This document shows, one piece after another, positions 13,912 through 25,535 of a stretch of DNA of 64,000 nucleotides (positions are counted from its first letter, which is position 1; each line of letters starts with the position of its first letter). The stretch comes from Cyanophora paradoxa. Its lineage: Eukaryota; Glaucocystophyceae; Cyanophorales; Cyanophoraceae. The stretch spans positions 1 through 64,000 of the forward strand of contig QPMI01000164.1 of assembly GCA_004431415.1 (NCBI GenBank), read 5' to 3'. Both the position numbers and the translations under genes were made by a program. Below the pieces are notes generated by a model. The model made no database searches and had not been told where the DNA came from. It saw only the letters and a program-made list of their open reading frames with translations.

Positions 13912-14506
13912 TCAGGGCGGGCCGGCGGCGCCGGCGCGGTGCGGCGTGCCGCGGCCGGCGCAGTGCGGCCGGCCGGCCAGCCGGCAGTTGGTCGCGGGCA
14001 GGCCGGGCTGGCGCCCCGGCGGCGGGTGGCGCAGCGCGGCCGGCCAGCGAGCCGCGGCGGCCCGGCGCCGAGCCGGCCGGCGGCGGGCGGCCGCCGCGGC
14101 CCAGCGCCGGCCGTGGGCGGCCGGGCGGCGCAACGCAGCGCGGCCGGCGGGCTCGGGCGGCGTCACACGCCGGCGCGGCCGGCCGGCGAGCCGCGGCGGC
14201 CCGGCGCCGAGCCGGCCGGGCGGCGGGCGGCCGCCGCGGCCCAGCGCCGGCCGTGGGCGGCCGGGCGGCGCAACGCAGCGCGGCCGGCGGGCTCGGGCGG
14301 CGTCACACGCCGGCGCGGCCGGCCGGCGAGCCGCGGCGGCCCGGCACCGGGCGCCGGCGGGCGCCGGGCGGCACCGCACGCCGGCGGCCGCTCGGCGCGC
14401 GGCGGGCGGGCGGTGCGGCGGGCGGCGCGGCCGGCGGCGCGGCCAGCGGCGCGGCCGGCGGCGCGTGAGCGTGCGGGTGGCGCGGCGCCGCCCCGGCGCT
14501 AGCTAG
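13912..14506. repeat. GC-only minisatellite with a 139-140 bp tandem unit
   Basis: Nearly all bases are G or C, built of CCGGC/GGCCGG blocks. A 139-140 bp unit recurs at about 14,047, 14,186 and 14,326 with near identity across two full copies. Three forward frames and one reverse frame stay open only because stop codons cannot form in this composition. It is followed by GCTAGCTAGCTAG-type palindromes up to about 14,547. Confidence 0.9.
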
Positions 14507-14707
14507 CTAGCTCGCTAGCTAGTATATATGCATGATGCCAGCTAGCTACTGCCTGCTAGGGAGCCGCCGGCCTTTCTGTAGTGTGTGCAGAATACAGGTC
14601 TTGATTGCATACATGCAGCCTCGGGAGCTCAATCGCAGGGGCGGGGCGGCAAGCGGGTGCGGCGCGGGCGTGGGGCGGCCCGCCTGCAGCAGCTTGCTAT
14701 CTCTGTG

Positions 14708-15049
14708 TGCGCTGAGCGGGATGCGCTAAGCAGTTGGCTAGGCCCAGAGGCGCCCCAAGCAGAGAGGGACAGGCCCGTACGGCACCGTAGGGCGGCGGCA
14801 AGCGGGTGCCATTACGTACACAGCAGGCGCAGAGCCAGCGTAAGACAGAGAGAACAAGAGAACAAGGACGTCGACAGACAGCAAGCGAGCGCCGCGCAGG
14901 GCAAGCGAGGGCCCAGGGCTAAAATAAGCGGGCCAGTTGGCAACAACGTGGCACCAGGAATAGCAGGCTACAAAGGGTACAAGGCAAGGCAAGCTGCCGG
15001 CTTAGAGCCGACGACCAGGGCTAGCTGGAGTCGGAAAGTGGGCGGCACA
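14708..15049. repeat. Direct repeat, copy 1 (342 bp)
   Basis: Matches 17,642-17,984 over its full length; the only difference I see is one added G in copy 2. Both copies contain the same 84-codon reverse-strand open frame, which resembles no family I know. The copies may be terminal repeats of an element that occupies 14.7-18.0 kb, or a recent segmental duplication. Confidence 0.9.
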
Positions 15050-15950
15050 CGCTTCCCGCTACAAAAAGCCGTCCTCGGCGCTACGAGCTAAAGGCTGAAC
15101 TAAAGCTGCGTAGGCGAGGCTGAACGGACTACGAGCCAAAAGCCGGCTACCGTCCCTGCACAGAAAGCCGTCCTCGCGCCACAGCGGGCGGGCCAGAGGG
15201 GCAAATTAAAATCCATCAGGCCGTCGGCACCAGTATGAGGAACTGGGCCCAACAAGGGAAGTTGGGTGAGGGACCCACGACCTGACGCCAGAGCGCGCGG
15301 AGCGCCGCCAGCCAACCGGGGGCAAACCCTCTAAATCCCGCCGGAGGGGAAAACGAGTGCTAGCGCTAGCACTAAGCTCGAATTCGAAACCGGCGCCGCG
15401 CCACACGAGCCGCCGGGCCGCGGCGGCGCCGGGTCGAAAGTTCCACAGTGTAGAAGGTACTTGACGTAGAGTGTAGTAGTGTAGGACCGCAGGCTCGATC
15501 AGCAGAGCCGCAGCGGTAGAGTACGCGTTGCGGGCCAAGCTCGGCGCAGCTTGCCGCATTGCGTTGCCAAGTGACTCGGCCGGCGGAGTCACAAGGCGGG
15601 GCGATCGGTCAGCACAGTAGAGTGTGCAGCCGCGTACGCGTAGAGCAGGCAAGCCATGAAGAGTAGAGGCGGCGAGCCAGTCGTACGGGTCAGGCTCCGC
15701 AGCAGCAGCAGGCCACTGGTCGCATCATACAGACCCATCGCCAAGGATCCTCCACGATCGGACGGGATGGGATACAGCCATCGAGTCCGCCAGCGTACGC
15801 AGATGCAGCGCGTAGCCGGGCTTAGGCAGGCCACCATCGCGGGACAGGAGACAGCATCAGCGCGGCCCGGAATGATCATCGGTGCTCGCGTGATAGTCGT
15901 AGGCAAGACGTATGGACCTCTCAGCAGCGGAGAGTCGCAAGCGGAGGCTT
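15050..15950. other. Spacer between the 342-bp repeats, left part
   Basis: No gene supported. A short motif, AAAGCCGTCCTCG, occurs twice (about 15,066 and 15,164). No reverse transcriptase or integrase motif is visible in any frame. Confidence 0.4.
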
Positions 15951-15955
15951 GGTCG

Positions 15956-16147
15956 GAATCACCCGGACTAGAGCGCCGGTGCGTGCTGGCTTGGTCAGCG
16001 TGGAATCACCCACAGCTAAGCAGACCGAAACAGCGCTGGCGTCCAGCTGGCATCACCCAGCTGCCAGGTTCAACCGATGCACGGGAATCACCCGACGGGC
16101 CGACGCAGTCGACGCGCGAACGTGAAGACTGGTCGCGGGGCATCACC
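15956..16147 (+). repeat. Cluster of five GG(A/C)ATCACCC motifs
   Basis: GGAATCACCC or GGCATCACCC occurs near 15,956, 16,001, 16,050, 16,084 and 16,138, spaced about 34-54 bp in one orientation. The sequence between the motifs is not repeated, so this is a motif cluster rather than a tandem duplication. Confidence 0.6.
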
Positions 16148-16679
16148 CAGTGCTGCTTGCTGACGCTCCTCAACAGACAGGTCCGCTGTCCGCCGTCCAA
16201 CTTTAGCTATGGCTGCTCACGTCGTCGTAGGACGTTCCAGAGCGCATCCTTTACGCTTCTGTTGACCTCCGCCCGCCGGACAGGCCTCGGTCAGACCTCC
16301 GCCCGCTGAACAGGCCTCGGTCGCTGATCAAACGCCCACGACAGGAAGAAAACGACAGTTCGCACACGCTTGAGATGTGCGTGAAGCGACTGACATCTGG
16401 CTTGACGAGCTGGACGTCCCGGAGAAGGGCAGCTACGTCGTCGGAGCCAGGGCAAGTCTTGGCATCTTGTCTGCCGACTAGGTGCGACAGTGCGCCCGGT
16501 AGGCTTGACAACAGATAGATGCGCTTCCTCGCATAGAGATCGCTGTCAAGTGGAGCTGCGCCGGCTTCCACTGACGCGTACGCAACCCGCAGAGCCGAGA
16601 GAGACGCGGAGCCGCACGTCCTCTGGATGCAGGTGGAGTCAAGTGGAGTGATCCTCACGAGGGATGCCACTCGCCGCCG

Positions 16680-16936
16680 CTGAGCGTGCCTCGGGAGGTC
16701 CGCAGGCGCCACTGCAGCCGTCGTAGGTGAGACCTCGGCGCGTACTGGGGCCTTGTTATCCCAGGGGCTTTCACGTCGCAGCGGTTTGACTCCATGCGTT
16801 CTTCAGATACACTCGCCACCATTGAGCGTGCCTCGGGCTAGCCGGAGGTGCCATCGCAGCCGTCGTAGGTGAGACCTCGGGCGCGGACTGGGGCCATGTT
16901 ATCCCAGGGCATTCACGTCTTGGCGGGCTGACTCTG
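16680..16936. repeat. Diverged direct repeat, two units of about 115 bp
   Basis: TGAGCGTGCCTCGGG followed by a stretch containing GCCGTCGTAGGTGAGACCTC and GTTATCCCAGGG occurs at about 16,680 and again at about 16,822. A shorter duplicate, ACCTCCGCCCGC with CAGGCCTCGGTC, lies just upstream at about 16,265-16,325. No gene is supported from here to the second 342-bp repeat. Confidence 0.7.
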
Positions 16937-17641
16937 TACTTTCTGCAGAGAGCAAAGATTGGTTGACTGGCGCTTCATAGCTGCCTTGCGAGCCTGGCAT
17001 GTCACGAGCATGCGGGCAACTCGACAAAACAAGACGACGACGAAAAGAAGGTATGTTTGTGAAGAATACTCAGTCAGACAGCTTTAATCATCATACCTCT
17101 CACTGCACGTGGACCAGGGAAGAAACGACATGCCACGACGACAACAAGATCATCATTCGATCGGCGTCAACACGCAATTCGATCGTAATGACGACGTGTG
17201 TAGATGTAGAGGGTGTTGCTCAACATACAATACATTTAGTAGTACGTTGTGGTGTCGTCCCCCGATACAATGCAATACAGTTTCACTCGACATGCGCGCG
17301 GGCTGCATCAGCATTTGCTCTTGAGCGCAGCCACGGCACGTTTAGATGACTGTGAGCGCATGCGGCTCAATAGACGGGTTGGCGGACGCTTCCCACTACA
17401 GAAAGAGTGGTGCGCCAGGTCCGTAAGCAAGAAAGGCGCAGTGGCGGGTGGAAAGGCATGAACCATGCGGTTCGTATTGCTAAGCTCTGCCGCATAGGCG
17501 CTTCCCACTACAAGAGAGTGGAGGCCGTACGCGCAAGCCGAGGCAAACGATGGCGTGCTTGTCTAGGGGTTCGGGCAAGAGCGCAGCGTTCGTCCCCAGG
17601 CATACGAGCTAAAAAGTCGAAGCCCAACGCAGCAGCCCCCA

Positions 17642-17984
17642 TGCGCTGAGCGGGATGCGCTAAGCAGTTGGCTAGGCCCAGAGGCGCCCCAAGCAGAGAG
17701 GGACAGGCCCGTACGGCACCGTAGGGCGGCGGCAAGCGGGTGCCATTACGTACACAGCAGGCGCAGAGCCAGCGTAAGACAGAGAGAACAAGAGAACAAG
17801 GACGTCGACAGACAGCAAGCGAGCGCCGCGCAGGGCAAGCGAGGGCCCAGGGCTAAAATAAGCGGGCCAGTTGGCAACAACGTGGCACCAGGAATAGCAG
17901 GCTACAAAGGGTACAAGGCAAGGCAAGCTGCCGGCTTAGAGCCGACGACCAGGGCTAGCTGGGAGTCGGAAAGTGGGCGGCACA
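17642..17984. repeat. Direct repeat, copy 2 (343 bp)
   Basis: Second copy of 14,708-15,049 in the same orientation, about 2.9 kb downstream, with one extra G near the right end. Homology stops at GGGCGGCACA in both copies. Confidence 0.9.
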
Positions 17985-18180
17985 TGTGACATCTATTCTT
18001 TCGCCGCATCAGTTCTATTTTCCAAATCCCTATTAATTTTATTTTAATAGAGTTCCCTGTCCGGTTTGACACATATTCGACATAGTTAGCGCATTTTTTA
18101 CTATGGCGCCACAGAGATTTTTCTTCACATAGATAGGGCGTAACTCTGTAGCTAACATGTATGTTAAAAGGGGGGGTTTC
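17985..18180. other. AT-rich island
   Basis: About 190 bp of clearly lower GC (runs such as TATTAATTTTATTTTAATAG) begin exactly where the second 342-bp repeat ends. It ends with GTAGCTAACATGTATG, close to GTAGCTAACATATATG found just after the satellite (about 12,767). It could be an insertion or a 3' or promoter region; nothing decides this. Confidence 0.4.
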
Positions 18181-19390
18181 TCCTAGTGACGGGGCTGAGG
18201 GGCGCGGCGGGCGGCCGCATGCGCACCGAGGACCATCCCCTTGTGCGTGAAGATCTGCGGCGGCGCCGCGGTCGTTCAGGGCGCCGGGCCGCGCGGGCGG
18301 CGGGCGGGGAGGCAAAGGGCGCCCGCTCACCTGCGCGCGCGCGCCCGCTCGAGACGCGCCCCTCCGCCCCGCGCAGAGGCGCCGCGCGCGCACCCGCCCT
18401 TCGACGATCTCCACGAGCTCGTCCTGCGGCGCAGAGCGGCACGCGCGTCAGCCCGCCATGTCCGGTGTGGCCGCGGCCGCGTGCCGTGCGACGATGCTGC
18501 GCGCGATCAGGGACCGACGCGCGGGCCGCAGGCCAAAGGACGCAGCGTCCGCGGGCCTCGTGTCGGATGCAACCCTGACCGCTCTTCAGGTCCGCGCCCC
18601 CGGCCATGGCCACAGAGGCGCAGCGGGTATGTACATGTGGTGCTGCAGAAAGTACCATCGATGCGCAGATCAGCGGTCAATATGGCCAAATCCCTCCTCA
18701 ACATCGCATTGCAGACGTTGAACAATAGGCCTGGCGGGCGCAAAGCGCGAGGGGCGCTAAGAGGCGGCGCGGGCGCGCGCTCGAGCTCGATCAGGCGGCG
18801 AGCGCGGCCAGGGCGCGCGCACCTGGCCTGTAGTTGTCTGCGTCTTCAGCGTTACATACTTCTCGGACTGCGATATGATGACGGGCCGCCGCATGGACAT
18901 CGACCGCTGCGAGCGCGGTGCGTTGCTTGGCGATGTTTCGAGTCCGGCGGACCCGGTTGCATCGGCCATGCTGCTGGAGTCAGCAGCTGGAGCCGCAGGG
19001 CGGCGCGCGACCTTTTCTCTGAATAACCGGTATCCCCGACTCCAACCCCCCCGCGGCCTGTTCGCTTGCGGTGCAGCGCCCGGTTGTCATTCCGGGCCCG
19101 GCAGCACGCTGAGCAGCTCGAAAATCCCAGCATCTGCCCTACAGATACGCTCCTCGCTGTGGTCGATCCCAGCCCGCCGTTCGGCCGGCACAGGCTCGAG
19201 CTCGGCGGGCCCAGTTCGTGGAGCAGTGGCTTTAAGCGCCTGGTATGGAGTAGTCCCTCTGCGGCGCATCCCCGAGCTGCGGGGCAGGCCTCTTGCGAAT
19301 CCGTCTTCACGCCGCTCCGCTATGAGGACAGGAGCAGTGTCGCCGCTTCGAGGCTCAGCAGCCCAGCGTAGCTTATCTTCAAGCACCTAA
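18181..19390. other. Possible multi-exon gene, strand unresolved
   Basis: Both strands offer short exon-like stretches. On the reverse strand, segments such as VIISQSEKYVTLKTQTTTG (about 18,900) and FNVCNAMLRRDLAILTADLR (about 18,710) are followed by plausible GT donors, and DELVEIVEG (about 18,410) sits between an acceptor and a donor. On the forward strand a frame ending near 19,371 and another from 18,875 also look protein-like. I recognise no domain in either reading. The composition resembles the neighbouring genes, so a gene is likely, but I cannot give a model. Confidence 0.3.
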
Positions 19391-19428
19391 AGCCCGAGCT
19401 GGGGTGGGGCCGCTCGCGGCGCGGCGCG

Positions 19429-20451
19429 ATGCTCTTCCACGACAGCGCGCTCCAGGCGCTCTTCAGCCACGTCGTCTCCATATGGGAGATCGGTGCGCCC
19501 ACGCCTCGGGCCTGCGCTCCAGCGCGCTTCTACGAGCTGACGGGGGCGGGGGCAGACTCGCTGCGGGGGCAGTTCGTGGAGCGGGGCGGGGTGGAGGCGC
19601 TGGTGCGGGCGGCGGCGAGCGGGCCGCGCATGTCCAAGGCCGAGCGCCTGGCCGCCATCAAGGCCCTCCAGGCCGTCACCGCCGACGGTCCGCCCCGCCC
19701 CGCTGCCCCGCCGGGCGGGCGGGCGGGGGCGTGAAGGGGCGCGCGGGGGGCAGGGACGGAGTCGCGGCGGGTGCTGCGGAGCCTGCGCGCCCTCAAGGAC
19801 GTCCTCCTCCTCTCCCGCGACAACGACGACAGCGCCGAGGAGGTGCCCCGCCCCGCCCCCCGCACCTCTGCCCCCGCCGACCCCGCCCGCCCGCCCCCGC
19901 CCCCGCCCGCCCCCGCCCGCAGGAGTACCAGAGCTACAGTGAGACGGCCCCGCCCCGCCCCCGCCCCGACTCGACCCCGCCCCGCCCGCGCTGACGCGGC
20001 CTGCGGCAGTGCTGCTGGCGAACCTGGTGAAGATCGGTGCGCGCGGCGCTCTGCGGGGCGGCGGGGCGGGGCTGAGGCGGGGCGGGGCGCGGGGGGCAGA
20101 GGAGGGGGCGCGGCGGCTGGTGGCGGAGGGGATGGTCCCCGAGGTCTACGACGACCTCACCAACCCCGTCCGCCCGCCCCGGGGCCCCGGGGCCCCCGGC
20201 CCGCCCCGCGCCGCCTCACGCGTCGGGGCGGGGCGGCAGTTCGTGTCGAACCAGTACAAGGCGCCCGTCGCCACCTGCTTTGCCATGCTCGCCACCGTCG
20301 GTCCGCCCCGCCCCGTCCCCGCAAGCCCCGTCTGCCCGGCCCGGCCCGGCCCGAGGCTCTGGCCCCCGCAGAGGAGGGGGTGGAGGCGCTGCTGGACGTC
20401 GACGGCGTCGCCGAGCTCCGCCACATGCTCTCCTACCCCGTCCGGCCCCCG

Positions 20452-20484
<33 letters not shown>

Positions 20485-22766
20485 ACGCGGGGGCAGTACC
20501 CGGAGGTGCAGTACGCGGGGCTCCTCGGCCTCGCCTCCCTCGCCGCCGCCGTCCGCCCCGCCCCGCCCGCCCCGCCCCGCCCGCGCCTCCCAACGCGGCG
20601 CAGCGGGGTACGGGAAGCGGCTGGAGGGGGACCGCGCCCTCGAGGCCCTCGTGCCCCTCATCGCCCCCAACCAGGCCCGCCCCCCGCCCCCGCCCCGCCG
20701 CCCCGTCCCGCGGCTGAGGCGCGGGGGCGGGCAGGCGGAGCGCGTGCGGGCGCTGGCGGCGTCGGTGCTGGGGCCCTCGCCGGGGAGTCGGGGCGGGTGC
20801 AGGAGCTGCTGGGGAGCGGGGAGGCGGTGCACGCGCTGCTCGCCCTGCTCGAGCTCCGCCGCAGCCCGCAGGCCGAGCGCGCCGCCGTCCTCTGCCTCGC
20901 CGCCCTCGCCGCCAACCCCAAGTACCGGCCCCTGGTGGAGGAGCGGCATGGCCTCCTCGCCCTCCTCCCCTACACCCACGTCCGCCCCGCCCCGCCTGCC
21001 TGCCTGCGCCCCGCCCCGCGCCCCGCCGAGGGCCCCCGCGGGCGCAGCTGGCGGCGACGCCCGGGCGGGGGCGCGCTTCGATGGGGACCTCGCCGTCGCC
21101 GCCGCCAACGCCGTCCGCCCCGCCCCGCCCCGCCCCTGTGTCAGTGCGTGGGCCTGACGTCGGTGCAGCTGTGGCCGGACGACGAGGGGGGTCAGGCGAG
21201 CAAGGTCCGGGCCCTCGTCATGTGGCGCACCCGCGTCAGCCAGGCCGAGGATGCGGCGCGCCCCGCCCCGCCCCGCCCCGCCCCGCCCCGCCCGCCCCGC
21301 GTTGCCCGCGGCTGAGGCGGGCGCAGCGGGAGGCGGCGAGCGAGCGCCGCACGGGGCTGCTCCGGCCCCGCGCCCGCTGGCTCCGCGCCTTCCGCCGCAT
21401 GAAGGAGGCCCGCCCCGCCCGCCCCGCCCCCGCCCCGCCGCAGGCTGAGAGGCGCCGCAGAAGGGGCTGCTGGAGAGGGATGCCGGGGGCGAGGGGCCGG
21501 AGGCGGGGCCGAACGTGTCGGGGAGCGGGCGGCGGGCGGCGAAGCTCGCGGACATCGTCGACGAGCTCTACGAGGCCGTCCGCCCCGCCCCGCCCCGCCC
21601 CGCCCCGCCCCGCCCCGCCCCGCCTTCTCGGGCTGAGATGCTTGTGCGCAGCGGCAGCAGATGGTGCGGCAGGGGGGCATCCGGGAGGAGTCGGACGCGG
21701 AGGGCCGCTCCCTCGCCTCCCGCGCCCGCTCCCGCCTCGCCTCGCTCTTCGCGCCCCACGCCCGCCGCCCCGGCGACGAGGACGACGAGGAGGAGGGGGG
21801 CCAGCTCGAGCTGCCGGACCCCTACCGCCCCAAGCAGCCCGCCAGGCGCGGCGCCGCCGCCGACCCTCGCGAGGGCGACGCCGACGGGGGCGCGGCGGAG
21901 ACGGAGACGGAGGGCGAGGGTGGACCCGGCGCGGTGCGCCCGCGGCCGCCGAAGGAGGGGAAGAAGAACAACAGCGGGCGGCGGGGCGTGCGGGTGCGGC
22001 TCCCCGCCGGCGGCGGGGGCTCGTCGAAGGAGATCCCACGCGGGGACGTGGACGAGGACGGGGCCGGCGAGGCGCACGCGCAGCGCAGCCTCCGCGCCCA
22101 CTCCCACGCCGGCGGGGAGGCGGAGGCGGAGGGCGGGGGCCGGTCGGGGCGGAGCTGGGGGCGCGGCTGGCGGAGCGGCGGCGGGAGCTGCGGGAGGGGC
22201 GGGCGGCGGGGCGCCCGAAGAGCGCCTTCCGCTCCCACGCCGCCGACGAGGCCGACCCCGACGACGAGGAGGAGGGGGCGGGGGGCGAGGCCGGGCACGC
22301 CCCGCACCCGCCGCCCCACCCGCACCCGCACGGACACCCCCACCCGCACCGCCACCCGCACGGGGCGGGGGAGCAGCAGCAGCTGCTGCTGCAGCAGGCA
22401 GCGCAGGCCCAGGCGCAGGCGCAGGCGCAGGCGGCGCAGCTGGCCGGCCTCGCGGGGCTGCCCTTCGGCAACTGGCCGGCGATGCCCCCGCCCTTCGCCC
22501 CCGCCGGGCCCGCCCCGCAATTCTTCCCCGCCCCGCCCTTCATGCCGGCCCCCGGGCCCGGCTTCGTCCCGGCGTACCCCCCGGGGGGCCTCGCCCCGGG
22601 CGCCGTGCCCATGCCCTTCCTGCCCATGTCTATGCCCTTCTTCCCCTTCTCCCCTTTCGCTTTTCCCCTCGCCGCGCCCCAGGCGGGCCCCGCCCACGCC
22701 GTCCCGCCTCCGCCGCCCCTCGTCCGCCGCCAGCCGGCGCCCCCGCCCCGGCCCCCGCCCCGCCGC

Positions 22767-22816
<50 letters not shown>

Positions 22817-23829
22817 GCGGGCGGGGCGGGCGGACGCTGCTGCAGGAGGCGGCGGCGCTGCCGGCGGCCCTCGTGGCGCCCGTCCTCCCCGCAGCCGCCT
22901 CGGCCGCCTCCGCCCTCCGCTCCTGAACCTGCCGCCGGCCCTCGCCTCGCACCGCGCCGCCCTCGATGGCGGGCGGGACGGGACGCCCGACTCGGGGCAG
23001 ACGAGCGGGCGGCACGGGGTCGCCTTCGCGGGGAGGGCCCCCGCCCGCGCCGGCTGCGGCCCTCGCGCAGCGAGGCCGAGGCGGAGGCCGTGCGCGCCGC
23101 CCTGCGCGCCGCCGTCGTCCCAATCGCCAACCGCGCCCCGCCGAGCCCCCGGCCGCCCCGGACGCCCGCCGCGGGAGCGAGGACTCGGTGGCGGAGGGCG
23201 GGGTGGCGGCCCCCGCGGCGGGGCGGCCGGCGGGGCGGCACGCGCGGATGCACGCGGGGGCGCGGGAGCTCGCGGCGCCGGCCCCGCACGGGCCCGTCGC
23301 GCTGCCGCCCGGCCTGGAGCCGCTGGTGACGCCGCGGGGGCCGCCCCCGCGCGGGCGCCCCGCCTCCCCGCCGGCCTCCGACTTCTCCGCCGCCTCCGCC
23401 CCGCCCGCCCTCTTCAACCCCGTGCGCCCCGCCCCGCCCCCGCCCCGCCCACGAGCTTCCCCGCCCCGCGCCTGACGCGCGCGGCAGAGCCAGGCGCACG
23501 TGCCGGAGTGGCGGCGGGCGGCCAACCTCGACACCCTCGCCACTCCGCGCCCGCGGCGCCTGCCCCTCGCCGCCGCCGACGCCGAGCAGGCCTCGCCGCT
23601 GGGCGGCGGGGAGGGCGGGGCGGGGGCCTCGGGGGCGGCGGAGGGCGGCGTACGGCTGCCGATGATCATAGACCTGACGCGGGGCGGGCTGGGCGGGCGC
23701 GGCCTCCGCCGCTCTTTTGCCGAGCGCGCCGCCCGCGCCCCCGACCTCACCGCCCGTGCCCGCGCCCTCCTCGCCCCCGCCACGGGGCCCGGGCCCGGGC
23801 CCCCTCCCGCCCCGCTCACCGCCCGCTAG
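19429..23829 (+). CDS. ARM/HEAT-repeat protein with a long low-complexity C-terminus
   Basis: The 5' half consists of small exons encoding helical repeats, for example VEALVRAAASG, YAGLLGLASLAAA, RAAVLCLAALAANPKY and DLAVAAANA, which resemble armadillo repeats and suggest a scaffold or adaptor role. Introns of 60-110 bp start GTCCGCC or GCCCGCC (about 19,688, 20,168, 20,301, 20,440, 20,551, 20,675, 20,980, 21,113, 21,578). The 3' half (about 21,660-23,829) encodes an acidic, His/Pro-rich and Met/Phe/Pro-rich tail, a (CAG)16 run and a closing exon with LPMIIDLTRGGLG before TAG at 23,827. The start at 19,429 is the first ATG of the open first exon, and upstream exons are possible. Frame in the tail changes several times, which I read as introns, though indels cannot be excluded. 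No specific orthologue recognised. Confidence 0.65.
20452..20483. repeat. Poly-C tract inside an intron (32 bp)
   Basis: Thirty-two consecutive C lie in an intron of the ARM-repeat gene that begins GTCCGG at about 20,440. Similar G tracts occur at about 23,970, 28,158, 46,693 (about 30 G) and a C tract at about 47,040. Lengths of such runs are error-prone in assemblies. Confidence 0.8.
22768..22815 (+). repeat. (CAG)16 trinucleotide repeat
   Basis: Sixteen uninterrupted CAG units. In the frame continuous with TLLQEAAALPAAL they would encode polyglutamine; in another frame polyalanine. An acceptor-like CCGCCGCCCAG lies immediately before it, so the run may begin an exon of the ARM-repeat gene. 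Confidence 0.9.
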
Positions 23830-24132
23830 CTATCTCTCTGTGTAGGGCCCCCGACTGCTCGCCGCCATCTGTCGATATCCGCCATCTATTTCGCGTGTGC
23901 AGCGCTCTGTTCATTATTTAATCGATAATTTCAGCCGATCGACGTCGGACTGGGCGGGCGGGGGGGAGGGGGGGGGGGGGGGGGGGGGCGAGGGGGGATG
24001 GCGGAGCGGGGTTCCAGAAGGGGATCGGCGGCGGGCCTGCTGGAGGGGACCGGGGGAGGCCGGGCCCGGGAGATCTAGAGGGCCAATAAATACGTTGGAG
24101 CGGGGCGGGGGATCGGGGCCCCGAGGGGGCGG

Positions 24133-25235
24133 CTAGTAGCCGAGCTTGAGGCGGCGGGCGTGGAGGCGGGCGGCGTCGCGCTGCGCCTCGCGGAACTCGG
24201 CGGTGTGCGCCTGCAGCGCCTCCCGCGCCGCCGCCAGCTCCAGCCCCACCGCCGCCACGTCGTCCGCCTGCGCCTCCCGCGCCCTCTGCTGCGCCGCCGC
24301 CTCCTTCTGCGCCGCCTCGCGCCGGTGCTCCTCGAGCACCTCGGTTGCCTCGCGCCGCGTGTACGCCGCCGCCCGCGTGAGCTGCTGCTGGAAGGCCCGC
24401 GATTTCGTCTTCGCCGCCGCCATCGCCCGCTCGTAGCTCTCCACAGACGCCTCGTTCCGCGCGCTCTCCGCCCGCCCCGCCTCCCCCGCCCGCCGCCTCT
24501 CCTCCGCCAGCGCCTCCTGCCGGCTCTGCCCGCCCCGCCCCGCCCCGCTCGGCCTCCGGCGAGGGAGGGACAGGGCGGGGCGGGGCGGGGCGGGGCGGTG
24601 CGGACGGAGATGGCGGCGCGCTGGGTGGCGGCGGCGGCGGCGGCGGAGCCGCGCAGGGACCGCGTGGAGAGCTGCGCCCCCTCCGCCACCTTCGCCTGCG
24701 CCTCGTCCAGCTCCCCCCGCTGCGCCCGCGCCGCCGCCGCCCGCTGCTCCTGCAGCGACCGCGCCGACTCCTGCCTCGCAGGTCAGCCGCAAGCAGCGGC
24801 GGCGGCGGAAGGGCGGGGGGGCCGAGCGCGCCTGTATGGACTGCTGCAGGGACTGCCGGCGTGTGGCGGTGGCGAGCAGCTCCTGCTGCACCTCGCTCTC
24901 CAGGCCTCGGAAGCTCCCCCGCCTCCACTGCCGCTCCGACTCCCGCGCCGCCCGCGTCGCCTCCTCCTTCTCTTTCCTCCTCTGCGCGCTCTCCAGCGCC
25001 TGCGTGATCTTAAAGTCCTCCCTCTGATAGTGCTTCATCCTGCGCGGGCCATTCAGCCGCTGCGGCGCGAAGTACGCCACGGACGGCCTTGCCTGTTGTG
25101 CAGCTTCTGGAGTGCCAACGCTGGCACGGCGCGGGGGCCGGACAGCAGCTCCGCATGGTTGATGGGCCGGTCGTACTTCTCATTTCGCGTTGCCACGCAA
25201 GTGCAATCCCCCGTCTGGAGCCCCGGCGTCAGCAT
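24133..25235 (-). CDS. Coiled-coil protein of unknown function
   Basis: Reading from ATG at 25,235: MLTPGLQTGDCTC, then NEKYDRPINHAELLS, then an intron with a GC donor whose phase-1 splice gives HAELLS-EAAQQARPSVAYF and continues into APQRLNGPRRMKHYQ. The next exon is strongly helical and charged (ALESAQRRKEKEEATRAARE). After introns near 24,780-24,835 and 24,540-24,605, the C-terminal exon (RAESARNEASVESYERAM to RRLKLGY, TAG at 24,133) is again Ala/Glu/Arg-rich coiled coil, about 300 residues in all. This looks structural, perhaps cytoskeletal or flagellar, but that is inference. It ends 304 bp after the ARM-repeat gene, convergent with it. The earlier choice of ATG at 25,080 would lose the well-supported first exon. 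Confidence 0.65.
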
Positions 25236-25394
25236 CGCGAAGCTAGTAGTTGCTACATGGAGCTATCCGTTGAAAGGGGCGTGGTCGCTTAGCTGAGCTA
25301 CAGCGCGTGATAGCGAGGCGCCCGGGCGCGGCTGGGAGCGCACCATCTTGGTCTTGTTGCTGCAAGTACCCGGGTCCGTCTTGTTCCCCCCGAC

Positions 25395-25436
25395 GGCTTG
25401 ATGGCTAGCTCAGTGGCTAGCCGGGCGGCTCAAGCC
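25395..25436. other. Nested inverted repeat between two reverse-strand genes
   Basis: GGCTTGA pairs with TCAAGCC, and inside it GGCTAGC pairs with GCTAGCC, forming a two-part stem-loop in the 300-bp gap between the M1 peptidase stop and the coiled-coil start. The AT-rich stretch 25,440-25,480 follows. It could be a 3'-end or promoter element; no function is shown. Confidence 0.45.
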
Positions 25437-25535
25437 ACATGCAAATTAAACTTTAAAGCTTTGATTTGCAATTGATCATGACGCTGCCAGGCTGTGGCAG
25501 CTGCAGAAGCCTAGCTACAGGCGCGGCCTCGGGCC

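Noticed and set aside
13776-14506. Long overlapping frames up to 230 codons
   Set aside because: The DNA is almost pure G+C, so stops cannot occur; the frames overlap on both strands and encode only Ala/Gly/Arg/Pro.
20146-23921. Very long frames (up to 946 codons forward, 665 reverse)
   Set aside because: They read straight through introns of the ARM-repeat gene in GC-rich sequence and are not the spliced reading.
25401-25420. tRNA A-box-like TAGCTCAGTGG
   Set aside because: No B box or cloverleaf follows; it is part of a nested inverted repeat.
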